64,000 nt of DNA from assembly GCA_018287875.1 (NCBI GenBank), contig JAGVVL010000013.1:1240001-1304000 (forward strand). Direction: 5' to 3'. Source of the DNA: Nigrospora sphaerica. Taxonomy: Eukaryota; Ascomycota; Sordariomycetes; Amphisphaeriales; Apiosporaceae. The notes under the pieces are model-generated. The model was not told the DNA's origin, did not search any database, and was given only the letters and a program-made list of their open reading frames with translations. Position 1 is the first letter of the stretch. Every line of letters starts with the position of its first letter. Positions 35,260 to 46,800 of the stretch are shown piece by piece. Both the position numbers and the translations under genes were made by a program.

Positions 35260-37429
35260 CTCGCCGTTGCACAATCCCGGCGTGGAGAGGGAATTGGGGA
35301 GGGCTGGGCCAGGTGGATGGTAAAAGGACAGAGGGCATATAGATACGCACCAGGTTGCTGGATACGGCGTTTATTCAATCGTTATAGATCTCGCGTAGCT
35401 AAGGGGTCAGCTTGTACTCTTCGAGCTTCTGCATTTCTTTGACGACGTCCTCCCGAAGTAGGTGGTCACAACCACAGGTTGGGATCAGGGAACCAACAGT
35501 GGGGATGGGTCCGTTCCTGGCTGTGATTATCAGGCGGTGTAACTCGTAGTTGTACAGGTTGCTAGAGTTGGTGCGGTAAGCTCGACTTAAACCCACGCTG
35601 GGGGGTTGCGTTGTGTTTTGTCGAGCATCAGATGTCACGCGGAGAGAGATTGCGATCATGGGATGAATTCTATCCAGGCTGGGTTGATACTGAACGGCCA
35701 GGTGATTTGATTGACTGGTTATAGATCGAAAAGGCCCGGTCGAGTGATGTTGCCACTAATCAGACGGATGATAATAGTTAGGGGCACTGGGACACAGTTG
35801 CATTATTTATGTGCGACCTTGGCGAAGCCAATTACATCAGGGTTGGGATGGAGGCTTGCGGACTGGAGTGCAATATCATGTATCCCAATAGTCTATCGAT
35901 GTCAATTTTAGCGCCGATCCACCAATGCAAAGCATGGATATTCGACACCTCCTACCGTAAGCTCCGGCTTCGACTAGGACTCGTACTTTCACTGTGGCGG
36001 AAATACTCCTCAGCCCCCGAAGTTAAATTCTCGTCCGGTCATTAGTCTAATTAAGGTTCAGCCAGCGTGGCCAATTTTCGTTACTATGGGGATAGACATT
36101 ATGGATCAGTTCGTCTATTCACGAAGCAGCCAAACGCGGCTTTGGTACTGGGGCCTTTCCGTACCTCATCGTTGTGTGTGTACCTATATTTAATTAGACG
36201 CTATCGTCTGACTCGCGCCCACAGGCTTGCGCACCCAATCAGAACAGGGCAGCTGTCCACATTGGGAAGGCCGCCTCGGGGTATCATATCGTCATCGTGT
36301 CATAATCCCCCCCGGTGCGCCGCTCATATAAACCTGCCCTCTTGTACCGTAACAACGGACGAGCTTGCGCTCACCCAGGCATGCAAGAGGGCCCGGCACT
36401 CAGAGAAAAAGAACATCCCTCCGGGATCCATCTGGCGTTACACACCGGTCCCGCCTTTACCCCGTTTGCCTCTTCTCCGTGACCTCGCCATCCTTCGGGA
36501 TGTAGACGCCTCAGATACGCCCGCCGCGGTATTGGTAAGCGACAGCAAGAAGGCCTTCTTAAGCTTAGTGGCCGTCTCCTCTTCCGAGCCGTCCAGCCAT
36601 ACCTTGATGATCTGAACAAGACCGGCGGACGCTAGGGCCATGGCGTTCTTGGAGCCTCGGATGTGGCTCACGGCCATTGCTTGTTAGCTGGCGTTGGGTT
36701 GTACCTGATACTTATAGTACTCACTGGAGCTGGCGTTGGTCGGTTTTTGACTCATAAGCCATTACATGTACTTATGCTCCTTGAGCAATAGATGCTAGCT
36801 GTTTGCTACATCTGAGTCATCCATCCTAGTGTCACACGATGTAAACGCGCCTTGTCGTCCAAACCTTATAAACTAGTGGGACTCCCTTTAACCAAGCAGG
36901 CCCAGAAAATGCAGATTATAGCTTGAAATCTAATCTGGCGAATTAAAAGAGCAGCATCACTAGAAGGGAGACTCAGAAGGACTTATGTCACGCTTCGAGT
37001 ACAGCACCGCCTATATGACACGCTGTACGTGACAAGTCTCATCCAAAAGTTTGAAGTACCAGTGGACACTTGCTAAAATTCGCATTCTCTGAATTTGATG
37101 GATAGGTTACGTACTTCCCTGGTGTGGAATACCCTTTGATACAGCGTGGGTCTATGGTACATATTATAAACCCACCCCCTCCTCCTTCGGACCTAGACCT
37201 GGGAATTCCAACATCCTCTCCTCTCTTCCGCAATCACTCAGCCATCCATTCACCCGCTTTCCACTTACCCTTTGCCCAGTCCCTCATCGCAACATTCATT
37301 CTGCCTTTTTGCATTTGTAACCGCCGGCCATCTGCCTTCTGCCCTTGCATCCCCGCGTAACATTAAGCGAATCCCTTCTTCGTTTTCTACATCTTTGCCA
37401 CAACGCACACGCCGGTCACATCGCCCACC
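35260..37429. other. 2.2-kb intergenic region
   Basis: No gene recognised. Short frames at 35399-35659 (minus) and 36438-36677 (minus) have plausible composition but no motif, splice partners or start context. A CT-rich stretch at about 37200-37420 fits the promoter/5' UTR of the kinase-like gene. Confidence 0.35.
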
Positions 37430-39255
37430 ATGTCGCCTGCTGCCCCCTCGTCGTCGGCGATTTCATCGGTCTCTCCCACGACCGCGTTATCTTCCGCGAG
37501 CTTGTCTCCAACGAAGTCATCTTCAGTGCGCGCATCATCCATGTCGCCCAGGTCGTCTTCGTTAGAGTTGTTCTCGACTGAGCCCTCCTCCACCGAGTCA
37601 TCCACAACCGAGCTGTCCCCGGCTGAGTCTTCCCCAACAAAGACATCGTCGTCATCGGCGTTTTCCGCGCTGCCTTCATCGTCATCGTCCTCAGAACCCC
37701 CACTGCCCTCACCAGCGTTTCAATGGGACCCAAACCCGGGAGCGCAGCCATGCGGATACTTCCTGGAGGAGACGGAGCCCCAGGTAGCCCGCATCCAAGC
37801 CTACCTCAGTCGGCTCTTCCGCACCGCACGGCAGCATCCGTCCGTCACATTCATGGCCGAGGGCACGTGGAATCGTGCTTTCCTCGTAAGCTGGCCGACA
37901 GCAGCCCAGATACGGACACCACTCCACCGGTTTGCCGCCTTCTCGTCTTCCGCCTTGCTCTTCCAGTGCTTCCCGGAAAGGTCCGGCCGGAAGTAGCGAC
38001 GATGCGTTGGGTTCGCAAGATGACATCGATCCCCGTTCCGCGCGTCTTCCTCTATGCGTCGGGGCCCAATCCCGTTGGTTATGAGTGGATGCTCATGGAA
38101 CGCATGCCCGGCGAGCCCTTCAGCAAGGTACGAAACGGCCTACCTGAAAAAGCCAAGGAGCAGCTTGCGGCCACCATCGCGGAGTGGGTCCACAGCCTTG
38201 CCCGGCACCGCTTCGATGCCATCGGCAGCTTGTATCCCTCCCGGGACACCGAAGCCCAGCACGAAGGCGTGACTCAATTGTACCCTCTATTCCCGGGTAT
38301 TGATCTCGCTTGCCCGGAGCTGCAGGTGGAGCTAGGCCCGGTTTGCCACCAGCTCTACACGGGCGACTGGAGGCTGGAATACTCCATCGACCATGGCCCC
38401 TTTACCGACCTCGCCAGCTACGCTCTCTCCTTTGCCCAGACCTCCCTGCAAGAGATTCGCGACAAGCGCCAACTGTTGCGTGCCTGCATTGCCGAACTCC
38501 GCACTTGCATTGGCTACGATGAAGGCAAGCTCATGTGCGCCCAAACCAAGAGCGACACTTTGAAGCCGAAAGACGACCCCCTCCTCCTGCCGGCGCGCCT
38601 GGCAGGAAGGAAGACGCAGCTCTGGATACTTGAGCAGCAAGCCTTCGGCCCACCGGGCATCCTACACCCGTCTGACTTGGGCCTCGAGGGTGACAAAGCG
38701 TCGTATGATTACCGCTCCATGAACTTGCACAGCAAAAGAGCCGTGGAGCTCGTGGATCTCATCAAGGCCGTCGTACCATCCTCCACCATCGCGCCGGGTT
38801 CGACGGCCTTGCATCACTGGGACATTTCGCAAGACAATGTGCTGGTGGACCCGACCACGGGCGCCCCGACCGCCCTCCTGGACTGGGAGCAGCTGGTCAC
38901 GCTCCCTTGCTCGCTGCACTCGTCGCCAGTCATCTTCGAGCCGGACTCGGGTTACGCTGGCAGTTCCATCCAGCGGCGACCCTCAACGTCCTGGATGGAG
39001 CCCGAACTCATCAACCCGTGCATGGCCGTCTGGGACTCAAAGGTGATGAAGGCGGCCTACTGGCGCCGGCGGCGCGAACTGGCCGGCTTGGCTGAAGGGC
39101 AAGACCACCCCGACTGGTCCAAATCTGCCCCTCTTTCCGAACGCATCGTCGACTTGGTCCATAGTGATTATTGGCTCTCTCCGTACGCTATCAAGAGTTT
39201 GGTGGATGAACACAAAAGAGAGGTAGCTAAGGCTACATCCTCGAAAGTTAAGTGA
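37430..39255 (+). pseudogene. Aminoglycoside-phosphotransferase-family kinase, one-base frameshift
   Basis: Starts at ATG 37430 in a CACCATG context. The first 85 residues are a Ser/Thr/Pro-rich low-complexity tract. Then QVARIQAYLSRLF and TFMAEGTWNRAFLVSW lead into the kinase N-lobe. From about 37893 the homologous reading moves one frame: LLVFRLALPVLPGKVRPEVA, IPVPRVFLYAS, PVGYEWMLMERMPG. It ends with the catalytic loop HHWDISQDNVLVDP and ALLDWE (Mg-binding Asp) and runs to a stop at 39253-39255. The bases TGGCC at the break would be in frame with one more G, so a single G loss is the simplest cause. No intron with correct phase fits. The family phosphorylates small molecules; the fungal substrate is unknown. 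Either a recent pseudogene or a base-calling error. Confidence 0.75.
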
Positions 39256-41309
39256 GGTGGACGCGGCGGCTTGGGAAAGAGTGGTGGATGGACTGAAATG
39301 GGACAGAGTCGATGGAGTTGGGAAGAGGGAAAAGAGTCCCTTTACCTACACACACTGAACCGGTGGGTGCAAACGGGATAGTGGGACGACGTGGCCCAAC
39401 AGGACTCATTCCGTTCCCCTCATTTACGCCAAACTAGTAAGGTACGAGTCCTAGGCACTGTGGGGGCGGGAGTATATCTCTCACTGGTGTATTGGATGGT
39501 GATGTTCGCACTGAATAAGAGAAGACAACATTTGTTATGTTGAAGCTACTAATCTGCTCCTGTTGCGCCCTGGATGACTCCCTTGTGTCAAGTCTCATGT
39601 CCTTGCAACAGTGACCACAACCTTCCTCCGCGCTCATCTATGCGACCTGGTAACCCATGCCCCATCGGACCGTCCCTCTACCCATGTGTCGAGGAATACG
39701 CCTTGTTCCAGGCCATAGCCCCAGAAGCTTCATGACGAACTCTACTTGTAGCTAGAGTACTTTATCGCAGCCTCAATCCCCCCGACATAGCCCCCATCCA
39801 CTCTCCGACTCCAGCCTCCGGGGCTTTCGCTGCTCTCCTGCCGGAGCATATCTCAGTCCGAGTCCAAATGCTGCACCGAGGCATGAGCCAACTCGATCGA
39901 ATCCGACACGTGCGCGCACCGGCCGCGCTTGGCCGCCACCTCGATCTCGAGAAAGTGCCGCTTGCGCTTCGCTAGGATGGCGCCACCCACGCCCGCAGCA
40001 GCCGCCCCCGCCGCCCCCGCCGCCTCGTCGTGCGCCAGCCGCCCCAGCCGGTCCTCGGCGTCGAAGCCCTCTTGTCCGCGGGCATCAAGGAGGGCGCTCA
40101 TGCTCACAAAACATGCGAGGCGATATCGAGCCCAGCCGGGGGCGTTTCGATATAACAGCGCCGCGGCCTCGGTACCCTGCCTTTAAAAGACCTCAGGGTC
40201 CGCAGCGAAGCGGCGGATCAGCTCGCATGCGAGGCTGGTGCGATCGTTCGAGTCGGCCATTCTTACGTTGATCCAAAAGACGATACCCGAGTTCCTATGG
40301 CGTCCCTCGATGAAGTGTATCAGATAGTACTGAACTTGTTCACACTCGAAAATGTGCTGGTTTCTTTGTTCTTCCAACTGGGGGACGGTGACCGCTTCGT
40401 CTTCTTGGCGTGGCTGCGCGACCGATGCCGGTTCGCCCAATACTTGGTGCACCGAGTTCGTGTTCGTGCCGGGCCGTGCCGGGGTGGGCGTGGGAATAGA
40501 ACCATAACGGCCAGGGTTGTTGGGGTCAAGAGGGGTATTGCAGAGCGTGGGGCCGAGGGACGATGGTGAGATGGACGGGTCGACAGGGGCATCGACACTT
40601 TTGCTCAGCGGGAGCCCATGGGGTAGGCTGGCCCTGGTCTACCCACCACCACCTTCGGCTTGTTGTGCGTCTCCTGTGGCCCTGCTGTACTCGACTGAAA
40701 ATGACATGTTAAATACTGGCATGGAGAATAAGGGGGCAAGATGGGACCAACGTTGCGATACGGCCGAGTTCAGAAGATCCATCTTGGAATAAAAGGACAC
40801 CACAGAGGCTAGGAATGGGCGAGATGGGTCGCGTCTTTGGTGGTGGGTGGTCACGAGGCCTCGGTTCTGTCTACCAGGACTATGCGACGCCTTGTCACGA
40901 GCAAAGGCGGCGGAAGTCGTTGCGTGGGTTACAAGGGCCAACAGGAGACGACAGCCTTGCGAAATGTTGAGATGGTCAGTTCAAGCAATGTCAGCTTCGA
41001 GGAAGCTTTCCAGCAGAGCGGTAGGCTCTTCTTTTTCGGTGGCAAGGCGGAAGAAGCCTTGGTGGCAGTGGCTGAGATAGACGTGGAGGTTATGACGGGG
41101 TTCGGTCATGGATGATGATAATTGGTATGACTGGCTGCAAGGAAGACAAAGCAAGAAGGAAAAATGCGGGAGGGACGCGGTACTGGGATCCCTTGCCGGG
41201 CTAAGATGTGGTGTTGGGGGAGATGAAAGAGAAGGAAAGACTGTCCAATGGGTACTTGAGGAAGACAGGTGCTATGGGATATGTCTGGGGAAATGGAGAG
41301 GTGGTGTTC
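39256..41309. other. Intergenic region with one possible small gene
   Basis: Apart from the minus-strand frame at 39853-40107, nothing is recognised. Frames at 40183-40452 (minus) and 40837-41115 (plus) have no motif. Confidence 0.35.
39853..40107 (-). CDS. Small hypothetical protein
   Basis: An 84-codon frame starting MSMSALLDARGQEGFDAED. It contains an Ala/Gly-rich stretch and KRKRHFLEIEVAAKRGR. Composition and GC-rich third positions look coding, but no family is recognised. It may be the last exon of a larger minus-strand gene starting near 40260 (MADSNDRTSLACELIRRF), though no clean intron was found. Confidence 0.3.
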   Translation of the reverse strand: MSMSALLDARGQEGFDAEDRLGRLAHDEAAGAAGAAAAGVGGAILAKRKRHFLEIEVAAKRGRCAHVSDSIELAHASVQHLDSD

Positions 41310-41995
41310 TATTATTATTATTATTATTGTTCTTACACCTAGCGACCTATCTAGGCCATGAGGACCCCCCGCGCATCTTGGCCTAGGAAAACCGTTCCGG
41401 GCTGACGTCCGGCCGGGTGAAAAACCTAGGTTCCGCTGCGTCGCACCGCTCCTATCTGCACTTTGACCTGCCATACCGAGATCGGGCTCAGCGCGCCCGC
41501 TTCCTAGCTGATGAGTTGATTCGCCAGCTGGAACATGTCCAGCCTTCCGGAGCGGAGTAGCCATCTCGCGATAATTCCTGCTTTTCCTGGGGTGTCGAGC
41601 ATCCTGTCCGTGTCTATCGGTCCTCCTAAAGCTTGGACGAGATGCTCTCGTCTTTCTCTTTCCCGTGGGCAGAAAACGAGGATATGCCAGACGGTCTCCC
41701 TGCCCTGACCGCAGACGCACCAGGGGCTGTCGAAGCCCGGGACCCTACGCTTAAAAAGGAAGTCTCGCAGCCTAATCTTACCAGTCCTCGCTTGGACGAG
41801 GATGGAGCTCTCGGCCTTATGGAGTCCCTTATGGAGCTTGAGGACGTGCTTATCTGGCGGCATCTTAGTTGCTGCCGGGGTCCGTGCTGTTCGATTTTGC
41901 TGCGCTTATTGCTATCTATAAAGCCAGTCTCTCTCCTTAGCCTTATATGCTGAGTCTCCAGTTAGCTATTTGTCTAGCCACCTCTTAGTCCGATG
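41310..41995 (-). mobile_element. 5'-truncated Tad-like LINE fragment
   Basis: On the minus strand, the 41504-41863 frame ends a LINE ORF2. It reads VLKLHKGLHKAESSILVQ, TGKIRLRDFLF and the terminal zinc-knuckle-like CVCGQGRETVWHILVFCP. The element ends in a (TAA)n-type tail at about 41310-41330, as in fungal Tad-clade elements. Upstream coding sequence (to about 41990) is recognisable but contains stops. The 5' end abuts the broken N-terminal part of the NACHT-ankyrin gene. Target-site duplication not identified. Confidence 0.75.
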
Positions 41996-42708
41996 GTATC
42001 AGAGTACCGCTCCTTGTACCCTGATGCAGCGAGACTGCAAAGTTCTCTGGCTGGTTTTTATGCATCAATCGTGCGTTGCTGCCAGCATCTGGTCGAGGTG
42101 ATGAACTTCAGTGGTAAGTGCATTTAAGTTACTCATACCTTGGTTGTTATGATATCTTACACAAAGTAGGATACAAGGGGCTTGCTAAGAAACTCTCCGT
42201 ATCGTTCAACCAAGAGTTCAAGTCGCATCTCGATAACATTTGAAGCTGCCGCAAGCGCGTCAAGGAGGAAGTCGACCTTGCTACAAGACAAGCAAGTCTC
42301 CAGCATCAGAAGCTTCAGGCAGCCGAACGGCGGGAAGCAAGTCGAAACAGAGCCGACATGACACGTTTTTTCTCACATACAAGGGAAAGAATGAAAAGAG
42401 TAGAAGACAGGCAGGTACACCACTCCCGCCAGGAATCGGGTAAGTGCAACCGTACTCTTCATCGTATCCTAGCTCATAGAAAGTAGCGAGAGCAATACAG
42501 CAGCTACTGGATTCTCTATCTGCCCATGACTTCATGCGAGCATATAAACAGGGCAATGAGAAACGTTACGGAACCACGACTCACTGGGTATTCGAGACGC
42601 CGCAGTTTAAGCAATGGCTTGGTGGTAAAAGTCCTACTCTTTGGTGCTCGGGGAAAAGTAAGGCATCACGACCCCGCCCAATCGTCGGAGAGTCTCTAAT
42701 TAATAATG

Positions 42709-42903
42709 TGTCGCAATATGAGGCTATTCACGTGGCTTAGCCTCTCCTGCCAGGTCACGTGGCTCCTCTTCACATGCCAGGATTCACATGGTGACAGGGG
42801 TCCTGAGCTACTATATGTACTACTGCACCTACAGACAGATTTCCTTTGTTTCCTTCTAATGGATAACTTGAACCTCGCTTTCCACGACCTCTGCAGTGCG
42901 ACA
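42709..42903. repeat. Divergent solo LTR in an NLR intron, 195 bp
   Basis: Begins TGTCGCAATATGAGGC and ends CTGCAGTGCGACA, flanked by TAATG at 42704-42708 and 42904-42908. It is related to the 190-bp family but clearly diverged. It lies in the 255-nt intron 42658-42912; without LTR and one duplication the intron is 55 nt. Confidence 0.9.
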
Positions 42904-42978
42904 TAATGGCAGTCGGGTCTGGCAAGACTATCTTCACGTGTGTCGCAACGACTATGCAAATCATTTAAATATGTACTA

Positions 42979-43168
42979 TGTCGCGAGACGAGCCTATTGT
43001 CACTAACAAGCCTACCAGGTCACGTGACTTTATATAAGCTCAAGAGCCTAGCCTGTCAGGCAGGCTACGGAACTACTATATCTACGTCTGGATCCTCAGA
43101 TAGTTTTCCTTTGTTTTTCCTAATAGAACAACTAGAATCTCGTTCCTCACGTCCCCTGAAGTGCGACA
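42979..43168. repeat. Solo LTR in the next NLR intron, 190 bp
   Basis: Same family as 21542-21731, flanked by TACTA at 42974-42978 and 43169-43173. It lies in the intron 42938-43191, which is 59 nt without the insertion and has a TACTAAC branch point that the duplication partly repeats. Confidence 0.93.
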
Positions 43169-44866
43169 TACTAACACGAGATATCGTATAGTTCTAGCGC
43201 CATTCAGCACATATTGAACACTCAAGGCTCGCTTAGATCCCCGGTGTACTTTTTTTTCGCTGAATCAGACGACAGCAACTCACTGGATGCACATTTTATT
43301 CTCAGGTCCATCTTGCGTCAGAGACTCACGGGAAGCGAGATCTCGGAGACAATCGAGGGTCAAGTCCAGACCATAGTTTCTTCGTCGCCTTCTGCGGACA
43401 TACTGGATCTCCTACGCCAATTATTTTCACCGCCTCGTATTTACCACATCCTGATCGACGGACTGGACGAATGCGTTGCAACAGAACGAAAGGACCTACT
43501 CAAGACGCTGTCAGCGCTTGTTGCAACTAATGGCAACATAAGTCTCTTTCTTTCAGGACGCGCCAGCATCAGCAAAGAAGTCAGGAAGCATTTCTCAGTC
43601 TTTGAGCACCTCAGCTTGGACTGCGAAGCCACAAACGACGATATTGCGATGTACGTCGAAGGTTTTCTCAACGAGCAGATTGAAGATGGGAACCTCCAAG
43701 TTGGAGATCCGGCACTTATCACCGACATCAAGATGGCGCTTGTGATAGGCGCCCAAGGAATGTAGGTTCGTCTATCCAGGGGTTTACGTACTGTTACTAA
43801 ACCAGCGATCTGGCAGGTGTCTCTGGGCATACTTTCAGCTCCAAGACATATGTTCGCAACATTGCGACGAGGACAATCGGAACACTTTACAAAATTTGCC
43901 GAAAGGGCTTGCTGAGACGTTTCAGCGAATCATTCATCGAATTGAGAAAGGTAGCTACGGCAAAGCAACTCGTAAAGTCTTGCCGTGGGTTGCAGCATCC
44001 AAGCGACCACTGTCCCTCGGAGAGCTACGTGAAGTTATAGCTATCGAAATCGGCCAGGAGTACACTATAGCAGCTCGTCTCTATAACGACATGGAGAATA
44101 TCGTCTCCTGGTGTGAGAACCTGGTCCAGGTCGACGTCGAGAGTCAGCTTGTCCAGTTTACCCATTCGGCGGTAAGGACCTTTATGTTCGAAAAGTCCAG
44201 AGTCGACGATCATTCAGGCTACCACCTCGTACTCGACGAAGTCGACCACCAGCTTGGTGAGCTTTGCGTCACCTACCTCAACTTCAACGACTTCAAGACG
44301 GCCATGGCGATAAGACCCAAGCCTCTTGTGGTGGACCCATCAAGGGCTACAGACGCGGTTTTCCCACCGGGCTCAACCCGCGCCACGATATTCTCATTGA
44401 TCGCCAGACGCGAAGGGCGGAAGCACGATATGCGATCGGCTGTGTAAGGTTTGCTTCAGGATTCCGAGGCCTCAAGCACTGCTCTGGGAGCTGGGCATCC
44501 TTTTCTGGAGTATGCATCAACCTACTGGATATGGCACACCACACAGTTTGACGCAATTTCATCCAAGACATGGAATCAGTGGAAAGCCATGGTAACAAAT
44601 GGCCACGAACTTGCGAAGACACCGTGGGACGGAGTTTTCAGTGATATTGACAGCTTCGCAACGGACCCGAGGGGCAAGAGCCTGGATGATGTCAGCATAT
44701 GGAATTGGGCGCAACGAAATCAACATCACGCACTGATCAGCCTTTTGTTCACCCAAATTCCACTACGCCAAAGGGGTGTAGTGCTGGAAGACGCCAAGAA
44801 AAGAGATGACATTCAGCTTATCGATATGTTGGCATATGGCGCCGTGCTGCCCCTGGAGATCGTTGA

Positions 44867-46800
44867 TAAGCTCGGCCCCCCCTCTGCGCACCAGCCCCTC
44901 TGCGCGCCACCAGTTTCAGGGGTGCTTCACGATGCCGCCCCGACCGTCACCCGCGATTATTTAGGCTCACAGAAGGTCTCTGGAGATGAGACCTAGATCT
45001 TCAGACTCGCGAGCTTCCGCCTTATCCCCTGATATTTCTCCTATGGACCCAGACCAGCTGGAAGCTGCGTTGGCCGCTATCGCTAGTGGCCAATCCATCC
45101 GCGCCACCGCGAAGCAGTTCCATGTCTCTAGAGACTATCTTCACCGCCGCATTAAAGGTTCGAACACTAAAAAAGAGGCCGACGGCGAGAGGCAAGCCTT
45201 AACCCCTATCTAGGAGCAATTACTTATAGACTGGGTGTTGTTGTAGGCCAGGTTAGGCTGGGCCCCTCCGCATTCTTGTTTTCGCTTATTTATTAACCGC
45301 ATCAATTACCAGTCTGGAGGCCACAATCGCCTTGGTAAACACTGGCACTTACGCTTCTTTCGCCGCCATCTGGAGGTGAGGTCTATACGATCCACTGGAA
45401 TCGATTTTCTCTGTGTTAATGGTGCTTCTCGCGTTAATATCGTGGAGTTCTTCGACCGCCTAGATTATCCAGAGCTCGCCAAGGTGCTCTTAGAGGATTC
45501 CTATAACGTGGATAAGATTGGCAGCATGATTAGGCTTGGGGACAACCCTTTAGTCATTAGCCCAGCCGCTGTGAGAAAGATCTACACTATAGACCCTGGT
45601 AACCGCGAGTGGGTGACGATTCTAGAGTGTGTCAGCGCTGACGACCGTATCCTGCCCCCCTTAATTATTTTTAAGGGCGTCGACATTCAACAACAATAGT
45701 TCCAGGGCCAATTAGACGACGAAGACTTCGAAGACTGGCGTTTCTGCTGCTCTCCAACCGGCTAGACCAATAATCCGATTGCCCTGCGGTAGCTAAAGGA
45801 GATCTTTCTACTAGAAACAAGGCCTGCCCACGGTGGATGGAGACACCTCATTCTAGACGGCCACGGAAGCCACTGTGATAAGCAGTTTATATTAGCGTGC
45901 CTCGAGGAGAAGGTGTGGCTCAATTTCCTCCCAGCGCACACCTCACAGGTGCTCCAGCCCTTGGACCTGGGCCCCTTCTCGGTGTTAAAGAGGGCATACC
46001 GGACTAGGCTTCGTGAGGCCTGCTTCTCCAGCCTCACTATAAATCCGAAGAAGCCAGAGTTCCTAGAGGCCTGGAATAAGGCTAAGAAGGAGGCCTTCAC
46101 GCCTTAAAACATCGCCGCCGGCTAGCTAGCCACCGGAATCTTCCCTAGGAACCGTTCGAAGGCCTTAAACAGCAGGTTAGCGCGTTAACGTAATCAGGAC
46201 CTGCTATAGGGCCCCAGAACACTAGAACCAGAGCCCAGAATAACCGATACGCTAGCTGCAATATCTACAGTGACGTTCTCCACGCTTAGGAGTTCGTGCC
46301 AGGTAGCCGAAATCGCCAGGAACCTACGTAATCTAAAGCCAGCTTACAGCAGGCCAACTTTCCGATTTTTTATACGGAAGCTCAGTAAGGCCCTTAACGA
46401 TAGTTGCGCTCAGATCGCCAGCCTCACGCACGAACGAGACCAATTAGCGGCTGCTCTGGAGCGCCAGAGGCCTCAGAAACGTTGTAAAGTGAAGCCCTCA
46501 GTGTAGGACCGCTTTATGGCACTTCTAGACGTCAGGAGAGTGAAAAGGGAGGTAGGGTTACTAGAAGATAAGGGCTCGACAGATAAGGACATAGAGAGCT
46601 GGGTTGACCTGCGGGATTCAGACGAAGAGGAGGTCAGTAAGGCAGAAGACTGCATTGTGATCTCTTGAAACCAAACTATATAGTTATAGCAGCCCTGGTG
46701 GCCGAGATATTTGTCATTCTGTGTCAAGGGGTCATCTTGAGGCGCCCCTGAAATTGGTGGCGTGCAGAGGGGCTGGTGCGCAGAGGGGGGGCCGAGCTTA
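44867..46800 (+). mobile_element. pogo/Fot1-like transposon, copy B (1930 bp)
   Basis: Element 44869-46798 with TA duplications at 44867-44868 and 46799-46800. TIRs of about 55 bp start AGCTCGGCC. It is inserted in an exon of the NLR gene. Same length as copy A, inverted orientation relative to it. Confidence 0.95.
44986..46668 (+). pseudogene. pogo-like transposase, RIP-degenerated (copy B)
   Basis: One frame of 561 codons with about ten in-frame stops, nearly all TAG, and no frameshift. The N-terminal psq helix-turn-helix (IRATAKQFHVSRDYLHRRI) is followed by VNIVEFFDRLDYPEL and by the DDE_1 core LILDGHGSHCDKQF, then LPAHTSQVLQPLDLGPFS. The C-terminus has a coiled-coil-like LTHERDQLAAALERQRPQ and an acidic tail to TGA at 46666. 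Encodes a DNA cut-and-paste enzyme when intact; not functional here. Confidence 0.92.

Noticed and set aside
37886..37971. Possible intron in the kinase-like gene (GTAAGC to TTCCAG)
   Set aside because: Splicing would keep the wrong frame and remove the conserved FRLALPV strand; a one-base loss explains the data better.
41310..41336. (ATT)n as a plain microsatellite
   Set aside because: It sits exactly at the 3' end of the LINE fragment and is better explained as its tail.
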